DNA from: Variovorax paradoxus
GTDB taxonomy: Bacteria > Pseudomonadota > Gammaproteobacteria > Burkholderiales > Burkholderiaceae_C
Assembly (NCBI RefSeq): GCF_902712855.1
Contig: NZ_LR743507.1
Span: 2,280,001 to 2,344,000 of the forward strand
Direction: 5' to 3'
DNA: 64,000 bases
Shown here: positions 1 to 8,265 of the stretch, in pieces
Numbering within the stretch: the stretch's first letter is position 1
How the letters are laid out: each line of letters starts with the position of its first letter
Translations under genes and position numbers: made by a program
The notes under the pieces: model-generated
What the model saw: only the letters and a program-made list of their open reading frames with translations
Told to the model about the DNA's origin: nothing
Databases searched by the model: none

Positions 1-839
1 ACCGCGTCGAACGTGGCGCCAGCGTCGGACTGCAGCGTGCGCCAGTAGCCCACGGCCTGGTCCCATTCCACGCCGGTGGGCGCCAGCGGCCGGCCCTTGA
101 CGTAGGCGATGGTCTTTTCGTCGACCGCCACCAGCCCGGCGCGCGCGCCGGCCTCGATGGCCATGTTGCAGACCGTCATGCGGCCTTCCATGCTCAGGTC
201 GCGAATGGCCGAGCCCGCGAACTCGATGGTGTAGCCCGTGCCGCCGGCCGTGCCGATCTTGCCGATGATGGCCAGCACGATGTCCTTGGCCGTGCAGCCC
301 AGCGGCAGCTTGCCCTCGACCTTCACCAGCATGTTCTTCGCCTTCTTGCCCAGCAGCGTCTGGGTGGCCATCACGTGCTCGACCTCGCTGGTGCCGATGC
401 CGTGCGCCAGCGCGCCGAACGCGCCGTGCGTGGAGGTGTGCGAGTCGCCGCACACCACGGTCATGCCCGGCAGCGTCGCGCCCGACTCCGGCCCGATCAC
501 GTGCACGATGCCCTGGCGCTTGCTCAGGAACGGGAAGAAAGCGGCGGCGCCGAACTCGGCGATGTTGTGGTCCAGCGTGGTGACCTGCTCCTTGCTGGTC
601 GGGTCGGCGATGCCCTCGTAGCCGCGCTCCCAGCCGGTGGTGGGCGTGTTGTGGTCCGCGGTGGCCACCACCGAGCTGATGCGCCACAGCTTGCGGCCGG
701 CTTCGCGCAGGCCTTCGAAGGCCTGCGGGCTGGTCACTTCGTGCACCAGGTGGCGGTCGATGTAGAGGATCGCGGTGCCGTCTTCCTCGGTATGGACGAC
801 GTGTTCGTCCCAGATCTTGTCGTAGAGCGTGCGTGCCAT
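1..839 (-). CDS. leuC: 3-isopropylmalate dehydratase large subunit (LeuC), 3' end outside the window
   Basis: LeuC pairs with LeuD to isomerise 2-isopropylmalate to 3-isopropylmalate in leucine biosynthesis; it is a cytosolic 4Fe-4S aconitase-family enzyme. The N-terminus reads MARTLYDKIWDEHVV, the typical LeuC start, and GDSHTSTHGAFGALAHG lies near residue 130. About 279 of the usual ~470 residues are present; the cluster-binding cysteines lie beyond the left edge. The frame is open to base 1. The start at 839 is preceded by a purine-rich stretch that can act as a ribosome site. A LysR gene lies 58 bp upstream on the same strand, an arrangement common beside leuCDB in Burkholderiales. Confidence 0.96.
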   Translation of the reverse strand, partial: MARTLYDKIWDEHVVHTEEDGTAILYIDRHLVHEVTSPQAFEGLREAGRKLWRISSVVATADHNTPTTGWERGYEGIADPTSKEQVTTLDHNIAEFGAAAFFPFLSKRQGIVHVIGPESGATLPGMTVVCGDSHTSTHGAFGALAHGIGTSEVEHVMATQTLLGKKAKNMLVKVEGKLPLGCTAKDIVLAIIGKIGTAGGTGYTIEFAGSAIRDLSMEGRMTVCNMAIEAGARAGLVAVDEKTIAYVKGRPLAPTGVEWDQAVGYWRTLQSDAGATFDA

Positions 840-897
840 GTCGGTCTCTTCTTTCGTGGGGAAATGGATTGTCTTGTGGGTGCGGGCGTGGCGCGGT

Positions 898-1842
898 TCA
901 GGCCGCCAGTTGCTCGGCGGGATCTGCGGCCGCGTGCAGGTGGTTCACCAGCGTGCGCGCCGCCACCGGCAGCGTGGAGAAGTCGCGCGCGACCAGGCGG
1001 ATCTCACGGGCGGCCCAGGCGTTGTCGAGCGCCACGCTCGCGAGGCGGCGGCCGATGCCGTTCTGCATCAGTTCGAACGCGCGCTGCGGCATCACGCCGA
1101 TGCCCAGGCCGTTCTCGATCATCCGGCACATCGCGTCCAGCCCCGTCACGTGGATGCGCAGCTTGACGCTGCGCCCGGCAGTCAGCGCCGCTTCGTGCAT
1201 CGCGACGTAGATCGAGCTGTTGGTGTGCAGGCCGACGTGGTCGAAATCGAGGGAGTCGGCAAAGTCGATGCTGCCCTTGGCCGCCAGCGCATGCCCCGTG
1301 GGCACGATCAGTGCGAGGCGGTCGTGGCGGTACGACAGGCTCTGCAGTTCGCCCGCGCCACCGGCCACATGGCACACGCCGAGATCGGCTGCGCCTTCCT
1401 GCACCGCGCGGATCACCTCGCTGCTCAGATGCTCTTCGAGGTCGATCTTGATGGCCTCGTGGGCGCGCGTGAAGACGCCCAGGTCTTCCGGCAGGAACTG
1501 CACGATGGCCGAGATGTTGGCGTGCACCCGCACGTGGCCGCGTACGCCGTCTGCGTATTCGCTGAGTTCGCCCTGCATCTTCTCGAGGCTGTAGAGCACC
1601 GAGCGTGCATGGTGAAGCAGGCTTTCGCCGGCGGGCGTGAGGTCGACACCGCGCGCATGGCGGTAGAGCAGGGTGGTGCCGAGGGTCGCCTCGAGGTCCG
1701 ACAGCCGCTTGCTGATGGCCGACGCCGCAATGAATTCACGCTCCGCCGCGCGCCCGATGCTGCCGAGTTCGCAGACGGCCACGAACAACTGCAGCGACGT
1801 GAGGTCGATGCGGCGGGCAAAGTTGCGTTCAGACGTGCTCAT
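898..1842 (-). CDS. LysR-family transcriptional regulator upstream of leuC
   Basis: This is a full-length LysR-type regulator of 314 residues. Residues ~13-70 form the winged HTH (LTSLQLFVAVCELGSIGRAA, ending in LTPAG), followed by a LysR substrate-binding domain to the C-terminus (for example GLDAMCRMIENGLGIGVMP). I prefer the ATG at 1842; an ATG at 1908 would add 22 residues, but it lies inside a palindromic operator-like sequence, which is easier to explain as untranslated leader. The gene is co-oriented with leuC, so control of the leuCDB genes is plausible, but the ligand is not visible. Several Burkholderiales LysR genes at this position are annotated without function. Confidence 0.9.
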   Translation of the reverse strand: MSTSERNFARRIDLTSLQLFVAVCELGSIGRAAEREFIAASAISKRLSDLEATLGTTLLYRHARGVDLTPAGESLLHHARSVLYSLEKMQGELSEYADGVRGHVRVHANISAIVQFLPEDLGVFTRAHEAIKIDLEEHLSSEVIRAVQEGAADLGVCHVAGGAGELQSLSYRHDRLALIVPTGHALAAKGSIDFADSLDFDHVGLHTNSSIYVAMHEAALTAGRSVKLRIHVTGLDAMCRMIENGLGIGVMPQRAFELMQNGIGRRLASVALDNAWAAREIRLVARDFSTLPVAARTLVNHLHAAADPAEQLAA

Positions 1843-1900
1843 TGGGCGTGGGGCATCGCGTTTGGCGATGAGATGGCTATTTTCCTCTCGTTCTTCAAGT

Positions 1901-1927
1901 GTTGCCATCGCGATATGCGATGGCAAC
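1901..1927. promoter_or_regulatory. Perfect palindrome with LTTR box upstream of the LysR gene
   Basis: Two perfect 11-bp arms (GTTGCCATCGC and GCGATGGCAAC) surround the 5-bp spacer GATAT. The core, 1907-1921, matches ATC-N9-GAT and therefore T-N11-A, the consensus for LysR-type regulator binding. It sits 59-85 bp upstream of the preferred LysR start, which suggests autoregulation. Binding is inferred. Confidence 0.6.
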
Positions 1928-1965
1928 GCTGCCGGGCCGAGAAGAGGGGCATGCCGAACGGGCAA

Positions 1966-1993
1966 TAAAAAAGCTGCCCGGAGGCAGCTTTTT
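1966..1993 (-). terminator. Rho-independent terminator after gltA
   Basis: An 11-bp stem (AAAAAGCTGCC with GGCAGCTTTTT) closes a 4-nt loop. It lies 26 bp beyond the gltA stop and, read on the minus strand, ends in a T run. It separates the sdh-gltA operon from the LysR-leuC genes. Confidence 0.85.
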
Positions 1994-2018
1994 GAGGAGG
2001 CGTCGATTGTCGAATCGA

Positions 2019-3329
2019 TCAGCGAGCCGAGATCGGCTTCACGTCGCGCTTCGGCGAACCTTCGAACAGCTGGCGCGGGCGGCCGATCTTGTACTCGGGG
2101 TCGCCGATCATTTCGTTCAGCTGGGCGATCCAGCCGACCGTGCGGGCCAGCGCGAAGATCGCGGTGAACAGCGGCACCGGGATGCCGATGGCGCGCTGCA
2201 CGATGCCGGAGTAGAAGTCCACGTTCGGGTACAGCTTGCGCGACACGAAGTATTCGTCTTCCAGGGCGATCTTCTCGAGTTCCTTGGCGAGCTTGAACAG
2301 CGGGTCGTTTTCCAGGCCCAGCTCGGTCAGCACTTCGTTGCAGGTTTCCTGCATCAGCTTGGCGCGCGGGTCGTAGTTCTTGTACACGCGGTGGCCGAAG
2401 CCCATCAGCTTGACGTTCGAGTTCTTGTCCTTGACCTTCTTGATGAACTCGCCGATCTTCTCCACGCCACCTTCCTTCTGGATGTCGTAGAGCATGTTGA
2501 GCGCCGCTTCGTTGGCGCCGCCATGGGCGGGGCCCCAGAGGCAGGCCACGCCGGCCGCGATGGCTGCGAACGGGTTCGTGCCCGACGAACCGCACAGGCG
2601 CACGGTCGAGGTCGAGGCGTTCTGCTCGTGGTCTGCGTGCAGGATGAAGATGCGGTCGAGCGCGCGTTCGAGCACCGGGTTCACCTTGTACTCTTCGCAC
2701 GGCGTGGCGAACATCATGTGCAGGAAGTTGCCTGCATAGCTGAGTTCGTTCTTCGGGTACATGTACGGCTGGCCGATCGTGTACTTGTAGGCCATGGCCA
2801 CGAGCGTGGGCATCTTCGCGATCAGGCGGATCGCGGCGATCTCGCGGTGCTCGGGATTGTTGATGTCCGTGCTGTCGTGATAGAAGGCCGACAGGGCGCC
2901 CACGAGGCCGGTCATGATGGCCATCGGGTGAGCATCGCGACGGAAGCCGCGCAGGAAGAACTGCATCTGCTCGTTCACCATGGTGTGGTTCGTCACGACC
3001 TTGGTGAAGTTTTCCTTCTTGGCCTGGTCCGGCAGTTCACCGTACAGCAGCAGGTGGCAGGTCTCGAGGAAGTCGCAGTTGGTGGCGAGCTGCTCGATGG
3101 GGTAGCCGCGGTACAGCAGCTCGCCCTTGTCGCCGTCGATGTACGTGATGGCCGACTGGCAGGCGGCGGTCGACATGAAGCCCGGGTCATAGGTGAACAT
3201 GCCGGTCTGCGCATACAGCTTGCGGATGTCGATCACGTCGGGGCCCACGGTGCCCTTGTAGATCGGCAGATCGACGCTGTCGCCGCCGTTGCTGAACGAC
3301 AGCGTGGCCTTGGTATCGGATGCTTTCAT
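2019..3329 (-). CDS. gltA: Citrate synthase, type II
   Basis: Citrate synthase condenses oxaloacetate and acetyl-CoA, the first step of the TCA cycle. The 436-residue length and N-terminal extension match the hexameric NADH-sensitive proteobacterial type. Catalytic residues can be placed at His269 (in PAHGGANEAAL), His313 (in GFGHRVYKNYDPRA) and Asp371 (in NVDFYSG), equivalent to His264, His305 and Asp362 of the E. coli enzyme. It is the last gene of the sdhCDAB-sdhE-gltA run, 24 bp after sdhE, and is followed by a strong terminator. Confidence 0.98.
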   Translation of the reverse strand: MKASDTKATLSFSNGGDSVDLPIYKGTVGPDVIDIRKLYAQTGMFTYDPGFMSTAACQSAITYIDGDKGELLYRGYPIEQLATNCDFLETCHLLLYGELPDQAKKENFTKVVTNHTMVNEQMQFFLRGFRRDAHPMAIMTGLVGALSAFYHDSTDINNPEHREIAAIRLIAKMPTLVAMAYKYTIGQPYMYPKNELSYAGNFLHMMFATPCEEYKVNPVLERALDRIFILHADHEQNASTSTVRLCGSSGTNPFAAIAAGVACLWGPAHGGANEAALNMLYDIQKEGGVEKIGEFIKKVKDKNSNVKLMGFGHRVYKNYDPRAKLMQETCNEVLTELGLENDPLFKLAKELEKIALEDEYFVSRKLYPNVDFYSGIVQRAIGIPVPLFTAIFALARTVGWIAQLNEMIGDPEYKIGRPRQLFEGSPKRDVKPISAR

Positions 3330-3353
3330 TTCGGTTTACTTTCAGAGGTGGAT

Positions 3354-3668
3354 TCAGGACGAAGGAGAGATCGAGGGGCGCTGGGCGCCGTCGGTGCGCA
3401 TCAGCTGCAGCAAAGCGACCACCTCGGCGCCGGCCCATTCGGGCTCGGGCTCCTTTCTGCGCAGAAGGAGGTCGAGGAGGTCGTTGTCCGACAGGTCCAT
3501 CAATGTCTCCATCGCTCCCGCTTGACCCACGGTCATGCGGGCTTCGTGCCGCTCGAAGAAGCGGGCAATGAAGAGGTCGTTCTCGAGCAGGCCGCGCCGG
3601 CAACGCCACTTGAGCTTGCTCAGCGCACGTTCGCTGAGCAGCTGGTCGGAGTCGGCGGCGGGTTGCAT
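3354..3668 (-). CDS. sdhE: FAD assembly factor SdhE (YgfY family)
   Basis: SdhE is a small cytosolic chaperone that promotes covalent attachment of FAD to SdhA. The 104-residue protein carries the family signature RGxxE at residues 25-29 (RGLLE), followed by the helical region with DNDLLDLLL. Its place between sdhB and gltA is the usual one in beta-proteobacteria. The gene starts 28 bp after the sdhB stop, so it is almost certainly co-transcribed with its client enzyme. The C-terminal tail (QRPSISPSS) is low in structure. Confidence 0.93.
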   Translation of the reverse strand: MQPAADSDQLLSERALSKLKWRCRRGLLENDLFIARFFERHEARMTVGQAGAMETLMDLSDNDLLDLLLRRKEPEPEWAGAEVVALLQLMRTDGAQRPSISPSS

Positions 3669-3696
3669 GGTGGAGTCTCGGAGATGAACCAGGGGA

Positions 3697-4398
3697 TTAG
3701 ATGGCGCGGCGCACCATCAATTCCTTGATCTTGCCGATGGCCTTGGTCGGATTGAGGCTCTTCGGGCAAACGTCCACGCAGTTCATGATCGTGTGGCAGC
3801 GGAACAGGCGGTACGGGTCTTCCAGGTTGTCCAGGCGCTCGGCGGTGGCTTCGTCGCGGCTGTCGGCGATGAAGCGGTAGGCCTGCAGCAGGCCGGCCGG
3901 ACCGACGAACTTGTCGGGATTCCACCAGAAGCTCGGGCAGCTCGTGGAGCAACTCGCGCAAAGAATGCACTCGTACAGGCCGTTGAGCTCTTCGCGTTCC
4001 TCGGGCGACTGGAGGCGCTCCTTCTCGGGCGGCACATTGTCGTTCTGCAGGTACGGCTTGATCGAGTTGTACTGCTTGAAGAACTGCGTCATGTCCACGA
4101 TCAGGTCGCGGATGACGGGCAGGCCCGGCAGCGGCTTGAGCACGACGGTGCCCTTGAGCGTGTTCATGTTGGTCAGGCAGGCCAGACCGTTCTTGCCGTT
4201 GATGTTCATCGCGTCGGAGCCGCAGACGCCTTCGCGGCACGAGCGGCGGAACGACAGCGTGGGATCCTGCGCCTTGAGCTTCATGAGAGCGTCGAGCAGC
4301 ATGCGTTCGTGGCCGTCGAGTTCGATCTCGACCGTCTGCATGTAGGGCTTGGCGTCCTTGTCCGGGTCGTAGCGGTAGATCTGGAATGTGCGCTTCAT
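3697..4398 (-). CDS. sdhB: Succinate dehydrogenase iron-sulfur subunit
   Basis: SdhB carries electrons from the SdhA flavin to ubiquinone at the membrane through 2Fe-2S, 4Fe-4S and 3Fe-4S clusters. The 233-residue protein shows the 2Fe-2S ligands in SCREGVCGSDAMNINGKNG and the following LAC, then the ferredoxin-like clusters in CILCASCSTSCPSFW and CVDVCPKSLNP. Length and motif order match the family. It lies 48 bp downstream of sdhA and upstream of sdhE. Confidence 0.98.
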   Translation of the reverse strand: MKRTFQIYRYDPDKDAKPYMQTVEIELDGHERMLLDALMKLKAQDPTLSFRRSCREGVCGSDAMNINGKNGLACLTNMNTLKGTVVLKPLPGLPVIRDLIVDMTQFFKQYNSIKPYLQNDNVPPEKERLQSPEEREELNGLYECILCASCSTSCPSFWWNPDKFVGPAGLLQAYRFIADSRDEATAERLDNLEDPYRLFRCHTIMNCVDVCPKSLNPTKAIGKIKELMVRRAI

Positions 4399-4446
4399 CG
4401 TAGTGACCTTGTGAATGCTTTTACTTGGCTGACTGTGAGCCGTGAC

Positions 4447-6255
4447 TTAGAACGTGCGGACCTTCGGCGGAACCGAAGCGACGGTGAGCGGCTGCAGCTT
4501 GACGGGCTTGTACGAGAGGCGGTTGTCCGCGCTATACCAGAGCGTGTGCTTCATCCAGTTGGCGTCGTCGCGGCCGAGCGGTGCGACGGGGTCGTCCGCC
4601 GGGCGTTCGTAGTCTTCCACCGTGTGGGCGCCGCGGCATTCCTTGCGGGCCGCTGCGGAAACCATGGTGGCCTGCGCCACTTCGATCAGGTTGTCGACTT
4701 CCAGCGCCTCGATGCGCGCGGTGTTGAACACCTTCGACTTGTCCTTCAGGCCGATGGCCTTGACGCGCTCGCGCACGGCGGCGATCTTGACCACGCCTTC
4801 GTCCATCGAGGCCTGCTTGCGGAACACGGCGGCATGCTGCTGCATGACGGCGCGGATCTCGCCGGCCACGTCCTGCGCGTACTCGCCGCCGGTGGTGGCT
4901 TCGAGGCGGTTCAGCCGCTCCAGCGTGCGGTCGGCCGCGTCATTGGGAAGGGGCTTGTGTTCCTTGAGCTTGTCGTTGAACTCGACGATGTGGTTGCCGG
5001 CTGCACGACCGAACACCAGCAGGTCGAGCAGCGAGTTCGTGCCCAGGCGGTTGGCGCCGTGCACGCTCACGCAGGAGCACTCGCCCACGGCGTAGAGACC
5101 GTTGACCACGGCGCTGTTCTCTTCGCCCTTCTGCACCACGACCTGACCGTGGATGTTGGTCGGGATGCCGCCCATCTGGTAGTGGATCGTCGGCACCACG
5201 GGGATCGGTTCCTTGGTGATGTCGACGTTGGCGAAGTTGACGCCGATCTCGTACACCGACGGCAGGCGCTTGTGGATGGTGTCTGCGCCCAGGTGGTCGA
5301 GCTTGAGCAGCACGTAGTCCTTGTTAGGACCACAGCCGCGGCCTTCCTTGATTTCCTGGTCCATCGAGCGCGAGACGAAGTCGCGCGGCGCCAGGTCTTT
5401 CAGCGTGGGCGCATAGCGCTCCATGAAGCGTTCGCCGTTGCTGTTCAGCAGGATCGCGCCTTCGCCGCGGCAGCCTTCGGTCAGCAGCACGCCGGCACCG
5501 GCCACGCCGGTCGGGTGGAACTGCCAGAACTCCATGTCCTGCAGCGGGATGCCCGAACGCGCCGCCATGCCGAGGCCGTCGCCGGTGTTGATGAATGCGT
5601 TGGTGGAGGCCTGGAAGATGCGGCCGGCGCCACCGGTGGCCAGCAGGACGGTCTTGGCCTGCAGGATGTGCAGGTCGCCGGTTTCCATTTCGAGTGCGGT
5701 CACGCCGACCACGTCGCCTTCGTCGTCACGGATGAGGTCGAGCGCCATCCATTCGACGAAGAACTGGGTGCGGGCCTCGACGTTCTTCTGGTAGAGCGTG
5801 TGCAGCATCGCGTGGCCGGTACGGTCGGCCGCGGCGCAGGCGCGCTGCACCGGCTTCTCGCCGTAGTTGGCCGTGTGGCCGCCGAACGGGCGCTGGTAGA
5901 TGGTGCCGTCGGGGTTGCGGTCGAAGGGCATGCCGAAGTGCTCGAGCTCGTACACGACCTTCGGGGCTTCGCGGCACATGAACTCGATCGCGTCCTGGTC
6001 GCCGAGCCAGTCGGAGCCCTTGATCGTGTCGTAGAAGTGGTAGTGCCAGTTGTCCTCGCTCATGTTGCCGAGCGATGCGCCCACGCCGCCCTGTGCGGCG
6101 ACAGTGTGCGAACGGGTCGGGAACACCTTGGAGAGCACGGCCACATTGAGGCCGGCACGTGCGAGTTGCAGCGAGGCGCGCATGCCGGAGCCGCCGGCAC
6201 CGACGATCACGACGTCGAACTTGCGCTTGGTGATTTTTTCTTTTGTGTAGGTCAT
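4447..6255 (-). CDS. sdhA: Succinate dehydrogenase flavoprotein subunit
   Basis: SdhA oxidises succinate to fumarate using covalently bound FAD on the cytoplasmic face of the membrane. The 602-residue protein has the dinucleotide fold VGAGGSGMRASLQLA from residue 19, the FAD-linking histidine in RSHTVAAQGG (about His50), the active-site region TEGCRGEGAILLN and the HGANRLGTNSLLD motif. It ends with the normal R-rich, TVASVPPKVRTF-type C-terminus. It follows sdhD by 15 bp in the sdhCDAB order. Confidence 0.98.
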   Translation of the reverse strand: MTYTKEKITKRKFDVVIVGAGGSGMRASLQLARAGLNVAVLSKVFPTRSHTVAAQGGVGASLGNMSEDNWHYHFYDTIKGSDWLGDQDAIEFMCREAPKVVYELEHFGMPFDRNPDGTIYQRPFGGHTANYGEKPVQRACAAADRTGHAMLHTLYQKNVEARTQFFVEWMALDLIRDDEGDVVGVTALEMETGDLHILQAKTVLLATGGAGRIFQASTNAFINTGDGLGMAARSGIPLQDMEFWQFHPTGVAGAGVLLTEGCRGEGAILLNSNGERFMERYAPTLKDLAPRDFVSRSMDQEIKEGRGCGPNKDYVLLKLDHLGADTIHKRLPSVYEIGVNFANVDITKEPIPVVPTIHYQMGGIPTNIHGQVVVQKGEENSAVVNGLYAVGECSCVSVHGANRLGTNSLLDLLVFGRAAGNHIVEFNDKLKEHKPLPNDAADRTLERLNRLEATTGGEYAQDVAGEIRAVMQQHAAVFRKQASMDEGVVKIAAVRERVKAIGLKDKSKVFNTARIEALEVDNLIEVAQATMVSAAARKECRGAHTVEDYERPADDPVAPLGRDDANWMKHTLWYSADNRLSYKPVKLQPLTVASVPPKVRTF

Positions 6256-6270
6256 GGTGGGGACTTCAGG

Positions 6271-6636
6271 TCAGATCTTCCAAAGCACTTGAATGGCCCA
6301 ACCCGCACAACCGACAAGCCAGACGATGGTGAAAATTTGCAGCACGAGACGGATGGCGACGGGCTGGACGTAGTCCATCCAGACGTCGCGCATGCCGACC
6401 CACACGTGATAGAGCAGGGCGACGATCACGGAGAACGTCAGCACCTTCATCCACTGCGCCGCGAAGATGCCGGCCCACAGGTCGTAGCCGATGGGGCCGC
6501 GGGTGAAGATCAGCTGCGCGAGCAGGACGATCGTGAAGAGGGCCATCAGGCCGCCGGTGATGCGCTGGCTGAGCCAGTCGCGAAGACCGTAGTGAGCGCC
6601 GACGACGATGCGCTTGGAGCCGTAGTTCACAGACAT
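6271..6636 (-). CDS. sdhD: Succinate dehydrogenase membrane anchor subunit SdhD
   Basis: This 121-residue protein has three predicted transmembrane helices (around GLMALFTIVLLAQLIF, VLTFSVIVALLYHVWVGM and LVLQIFTIVWLVGCAGWA). The LLYHVWVGMRDVWMDYV segment is the family signature and contains the probable haem b ligand histidine. The start at 6636 (MSVNYGSKRIVVGAH) is chosen because a GGAG ribosome site precedes it; the open frame extends further upstream into sdhC without similarity. It anchors SdhAB together with SdhC and forms the quinone site. Confidence 0.95.
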   Translation of the reverse strand: MSVNYGSKRIVVGAHYGLRDWLSQRITGGLMALFTIVLLAQLIFTRGPIGYDLWAGIFAAQWMKVLTFSVIVALLYHVWVGMRDVWMDYVQPVAIRLVLQIFTIVWLVGCAGWAIQVLWKI

Positions 6637-6650
6637 GGGTTGGCTCCTTC

Positions 6651-7094
6651 TCAGTACAGGCCGAACAACTTGGCGCCGAGCACCAGGGTGAGCGCGATGC
6701 TCAGGACCAGCGTCACCACGGCGGAGCTGTGACCGAACTCCTTGGTGACGGCGGCGTGGCTCACGTCCATCCACAGATGGCGCAGGCCGGCGATGAAGTG
6801 GTGCAGGTAAGCCCAGATGAGTGCGAGCGCGACCAGCTTGAAGAACCAGCCCGGAACGAAGCCGATACCGACGTTGAATGCGCCCTTGAATCGAGCGAAC
6901 GAATAGTCGGACGACAGCGACGTGTCGAACATCCAGATGATGAACGGCAGCAGCAGGAACATCAGCACGCCGCTGACGCGATGCAGGATCGACACCAGGC
7001 CTGCCGGCGGAAGCCGGTAGGTCGTGAGGTCGGTGAAGGCATTGATGTTGCGGAATTCGCGACGTGGCCGGGGAGGAGTTGCAAGCTCTGTCAT
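6651..7094 (-). CDS. sdhC: Succinate dehydrogenase cytochrome b556 subunit SdhC
   Basis: This 147-residue inner-membrane protein starts MTELATPPRPRREFRNINAF, with the SdhC hallmark RPLSPHL-like entry replaced by NINAFTDLTTYRLPPAG. The conserved SILHRVSGV contacts quinone and haem, and LHHFIAGLRHLWMD carries the haem ligand histidine. Three transmembrane helices are visible. An upstream in-frame TTG/ATG could add 28 residues, but that segment is basic and unlike the family. It is the first gene of the sdhCDAB-sdhE-gltA run, so its promoter must lie within 7095-7327. Confidence 0.95.
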   Translation of the reverse strand: MTELATPPRPRREFRNINAFTDLTTYRLPPAGLVSILHRVSGVLMFLLLPFIIWMFDTSLSSDYSFARFKGAFNVGIGFVPGWFFKLVALALIWAYLHHFIAGLRHLWMDVSHAAVTKEFGHSSAVVTLVLSIALTLVLGAKLFGLY

Positions 7095-7327
7095 TGGGGG
7101 ATTGCTTTCGTGGCTTTGTGACTTGTTGGCTTGTTCTGAGAGCGAACGCTTTTGTTTCTTATGCGGAAGTGCAAACAACGCAAAATTCTATTGCAATGCA
7201 CCATCGCGCAGCGGATGCGGATAAGTCGACGCACCTTTGCAGTCGGATGCTATTGACTTCGTAGCGCGAAGCGCGCGGCAGACGTGCACATCGGGGCACT
7301 GCAATTTGTTTTTCGGATGCATCGCGA

Positions 7328-8086
7328 TCAGCCCAGCTGGTTCCTGTAGTGGTGCGTGTCGGTGCGATACAGGCCGCGTCGCAACTCCATCGGCGTGTCA
7401 TGGTAGGTGTGCGCGACGCGTTCCACACTCAGCAGGGGCATCTGGCTCGGCACGTCGAGCAGCAGCGCCTGTTCGGCGTCGGGCAGCACGGCGCGGATCT
7501 TTTCCTCTGCGCGCACCATGCGGACGCCGAATTCGGTTTCGAACAGGGCGTACATCGGGCCGGGCCAGGCACGCAGCCGCTCCGCGGTGAGGCCTTTGAA
7601 TGGTGTGCCCGGAAGCCAGAGGTCTTCGAGGATCGTCGGCACGCCGGCATAGGCGAGCACGCGCCGCACCTGAAGCACCGCGTCGCCGGTGCGCAGGCCG
7701 AGCGCGCGCGCCACGTCGGCCGAGGCGCGCAGGCGCTTGCAGTCGACGATGGTCCGCACCGCGGGCCCTTCGGTGCTCAGGTCGCCGGCGTCGGGCACGA
7801 GCTTCAGGAAGCGGTACTGCACGTGCTGTTCTGCGTGCGTGGCAACGAACGTGCCCTTGCCCTGGCGCCGCACCACGAGGTTCTCGGCCGAGAGCTCGTC
7901 GATGGCCTTGCGCACCGTACCCTGGCTCACGCGGTAGCGCACGGCCAGGTCCATCTCGCTCGGGATGGGCTCGCCAGGCTTCCATTCGCCGGCCTGCAGG
8001 CTCTGCAGGATCAGGGTCTTGATCTGCTGGTAGAGCGGACTGAAGGACGGCGTCGGGGGCTCGTCGAGGTTGTGGGGCGTGTTCAT
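7328..8086 (-). CDS. GntR-family (HutC/UTRA) transcriptional regulator
   Basis: The 252-residue protein has an N-terminal GntR winged helix (residues ~18-85, PLYQQIKTLILQSLQAGEWK then SQGTVRKAIDELSAENLVVR and GKGTFV) and a C-terminal UTRA effector domain (~105-245). It lies between the sdh operon and mdh and is divergent from mdh, which suggests control of TCA-cycle genes by an organic acid. That role is inferred from position and from a palindrome in the mdh-side intergenic region. The effector is not identifiable. Confidence 0.9.
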   Translation of the reverse strand: MNTPHNLDEPPTPSFSPLYQQIKTLILQSLQAGEWKPGEPIPSEMDLAVRYRVSQGTVRKAIDELSAENLVVRRQGKGTFVATHAEQHVQYRFLKLVPDAGDLSTEGPAVRTIVDCKRLRASADVARALGLRTGDAVLQVRRVLAYAGVPTILEDLWLPGTPFKGLTAERLRAWPGPMYALFETEFGVRMVRAEEKIRAVLPDAEQALLLDVPSQMPLLSVERVAHTYHDTPMELRRGLYRTDTHHYRNQLG

Positions 8087-8123
8087 GGCAGCGGTGGGGT
8101 GCGCCGTGGCGGACCCCGAGAGG

Positions 8124-8146
8124 ATATCTTATATAAGACATAAGAC
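8124..8146. promoter_or_regulatory. Palindromic operator candidate between the GntR gene and mdh
   Basis: ATATCTTATATAAGACAT (8124-8141) is an 18-bp inverted repeat with one mismatched pair. It overlaps a tandem repeat of ATAAGAC (8133-8139 and 8140-8146). It lies between the divergent GntR and mdh genes, about 120 bp before the mdh start, where binding would affect both promoters. Binding by the adjacent GntR protein is inferred. Confidence 0.55.
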
Positions 8147-8265
8147 GGGCCTCATCGAATCGGCTTAAAATGCCGCGGTCTCGCAGCGGGGCGGCATCTG
8201 CCCCGCGAAACCCCTGGCGCCCCACGAGAGCGCCGCACCGTTTCATCACCTTCTGGAGTCTTCCC

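Noticed and set aside
898..2700. A single 600-codon protein spanning part of gltA and the LysR gene
   Set aside because: The N-terminal half is an out-of-frame reading of gltA and passes through its terminator; the LysR protein starts at 1842 (or 1908).
3793..6732. A 979-codon plus-strand open frame over sdhB/sdhA
   Set aside because: It is a GC-rich shadow of the sdh genes on the opposite strand, with a peptide unlike any family; the sdh frames are certain.
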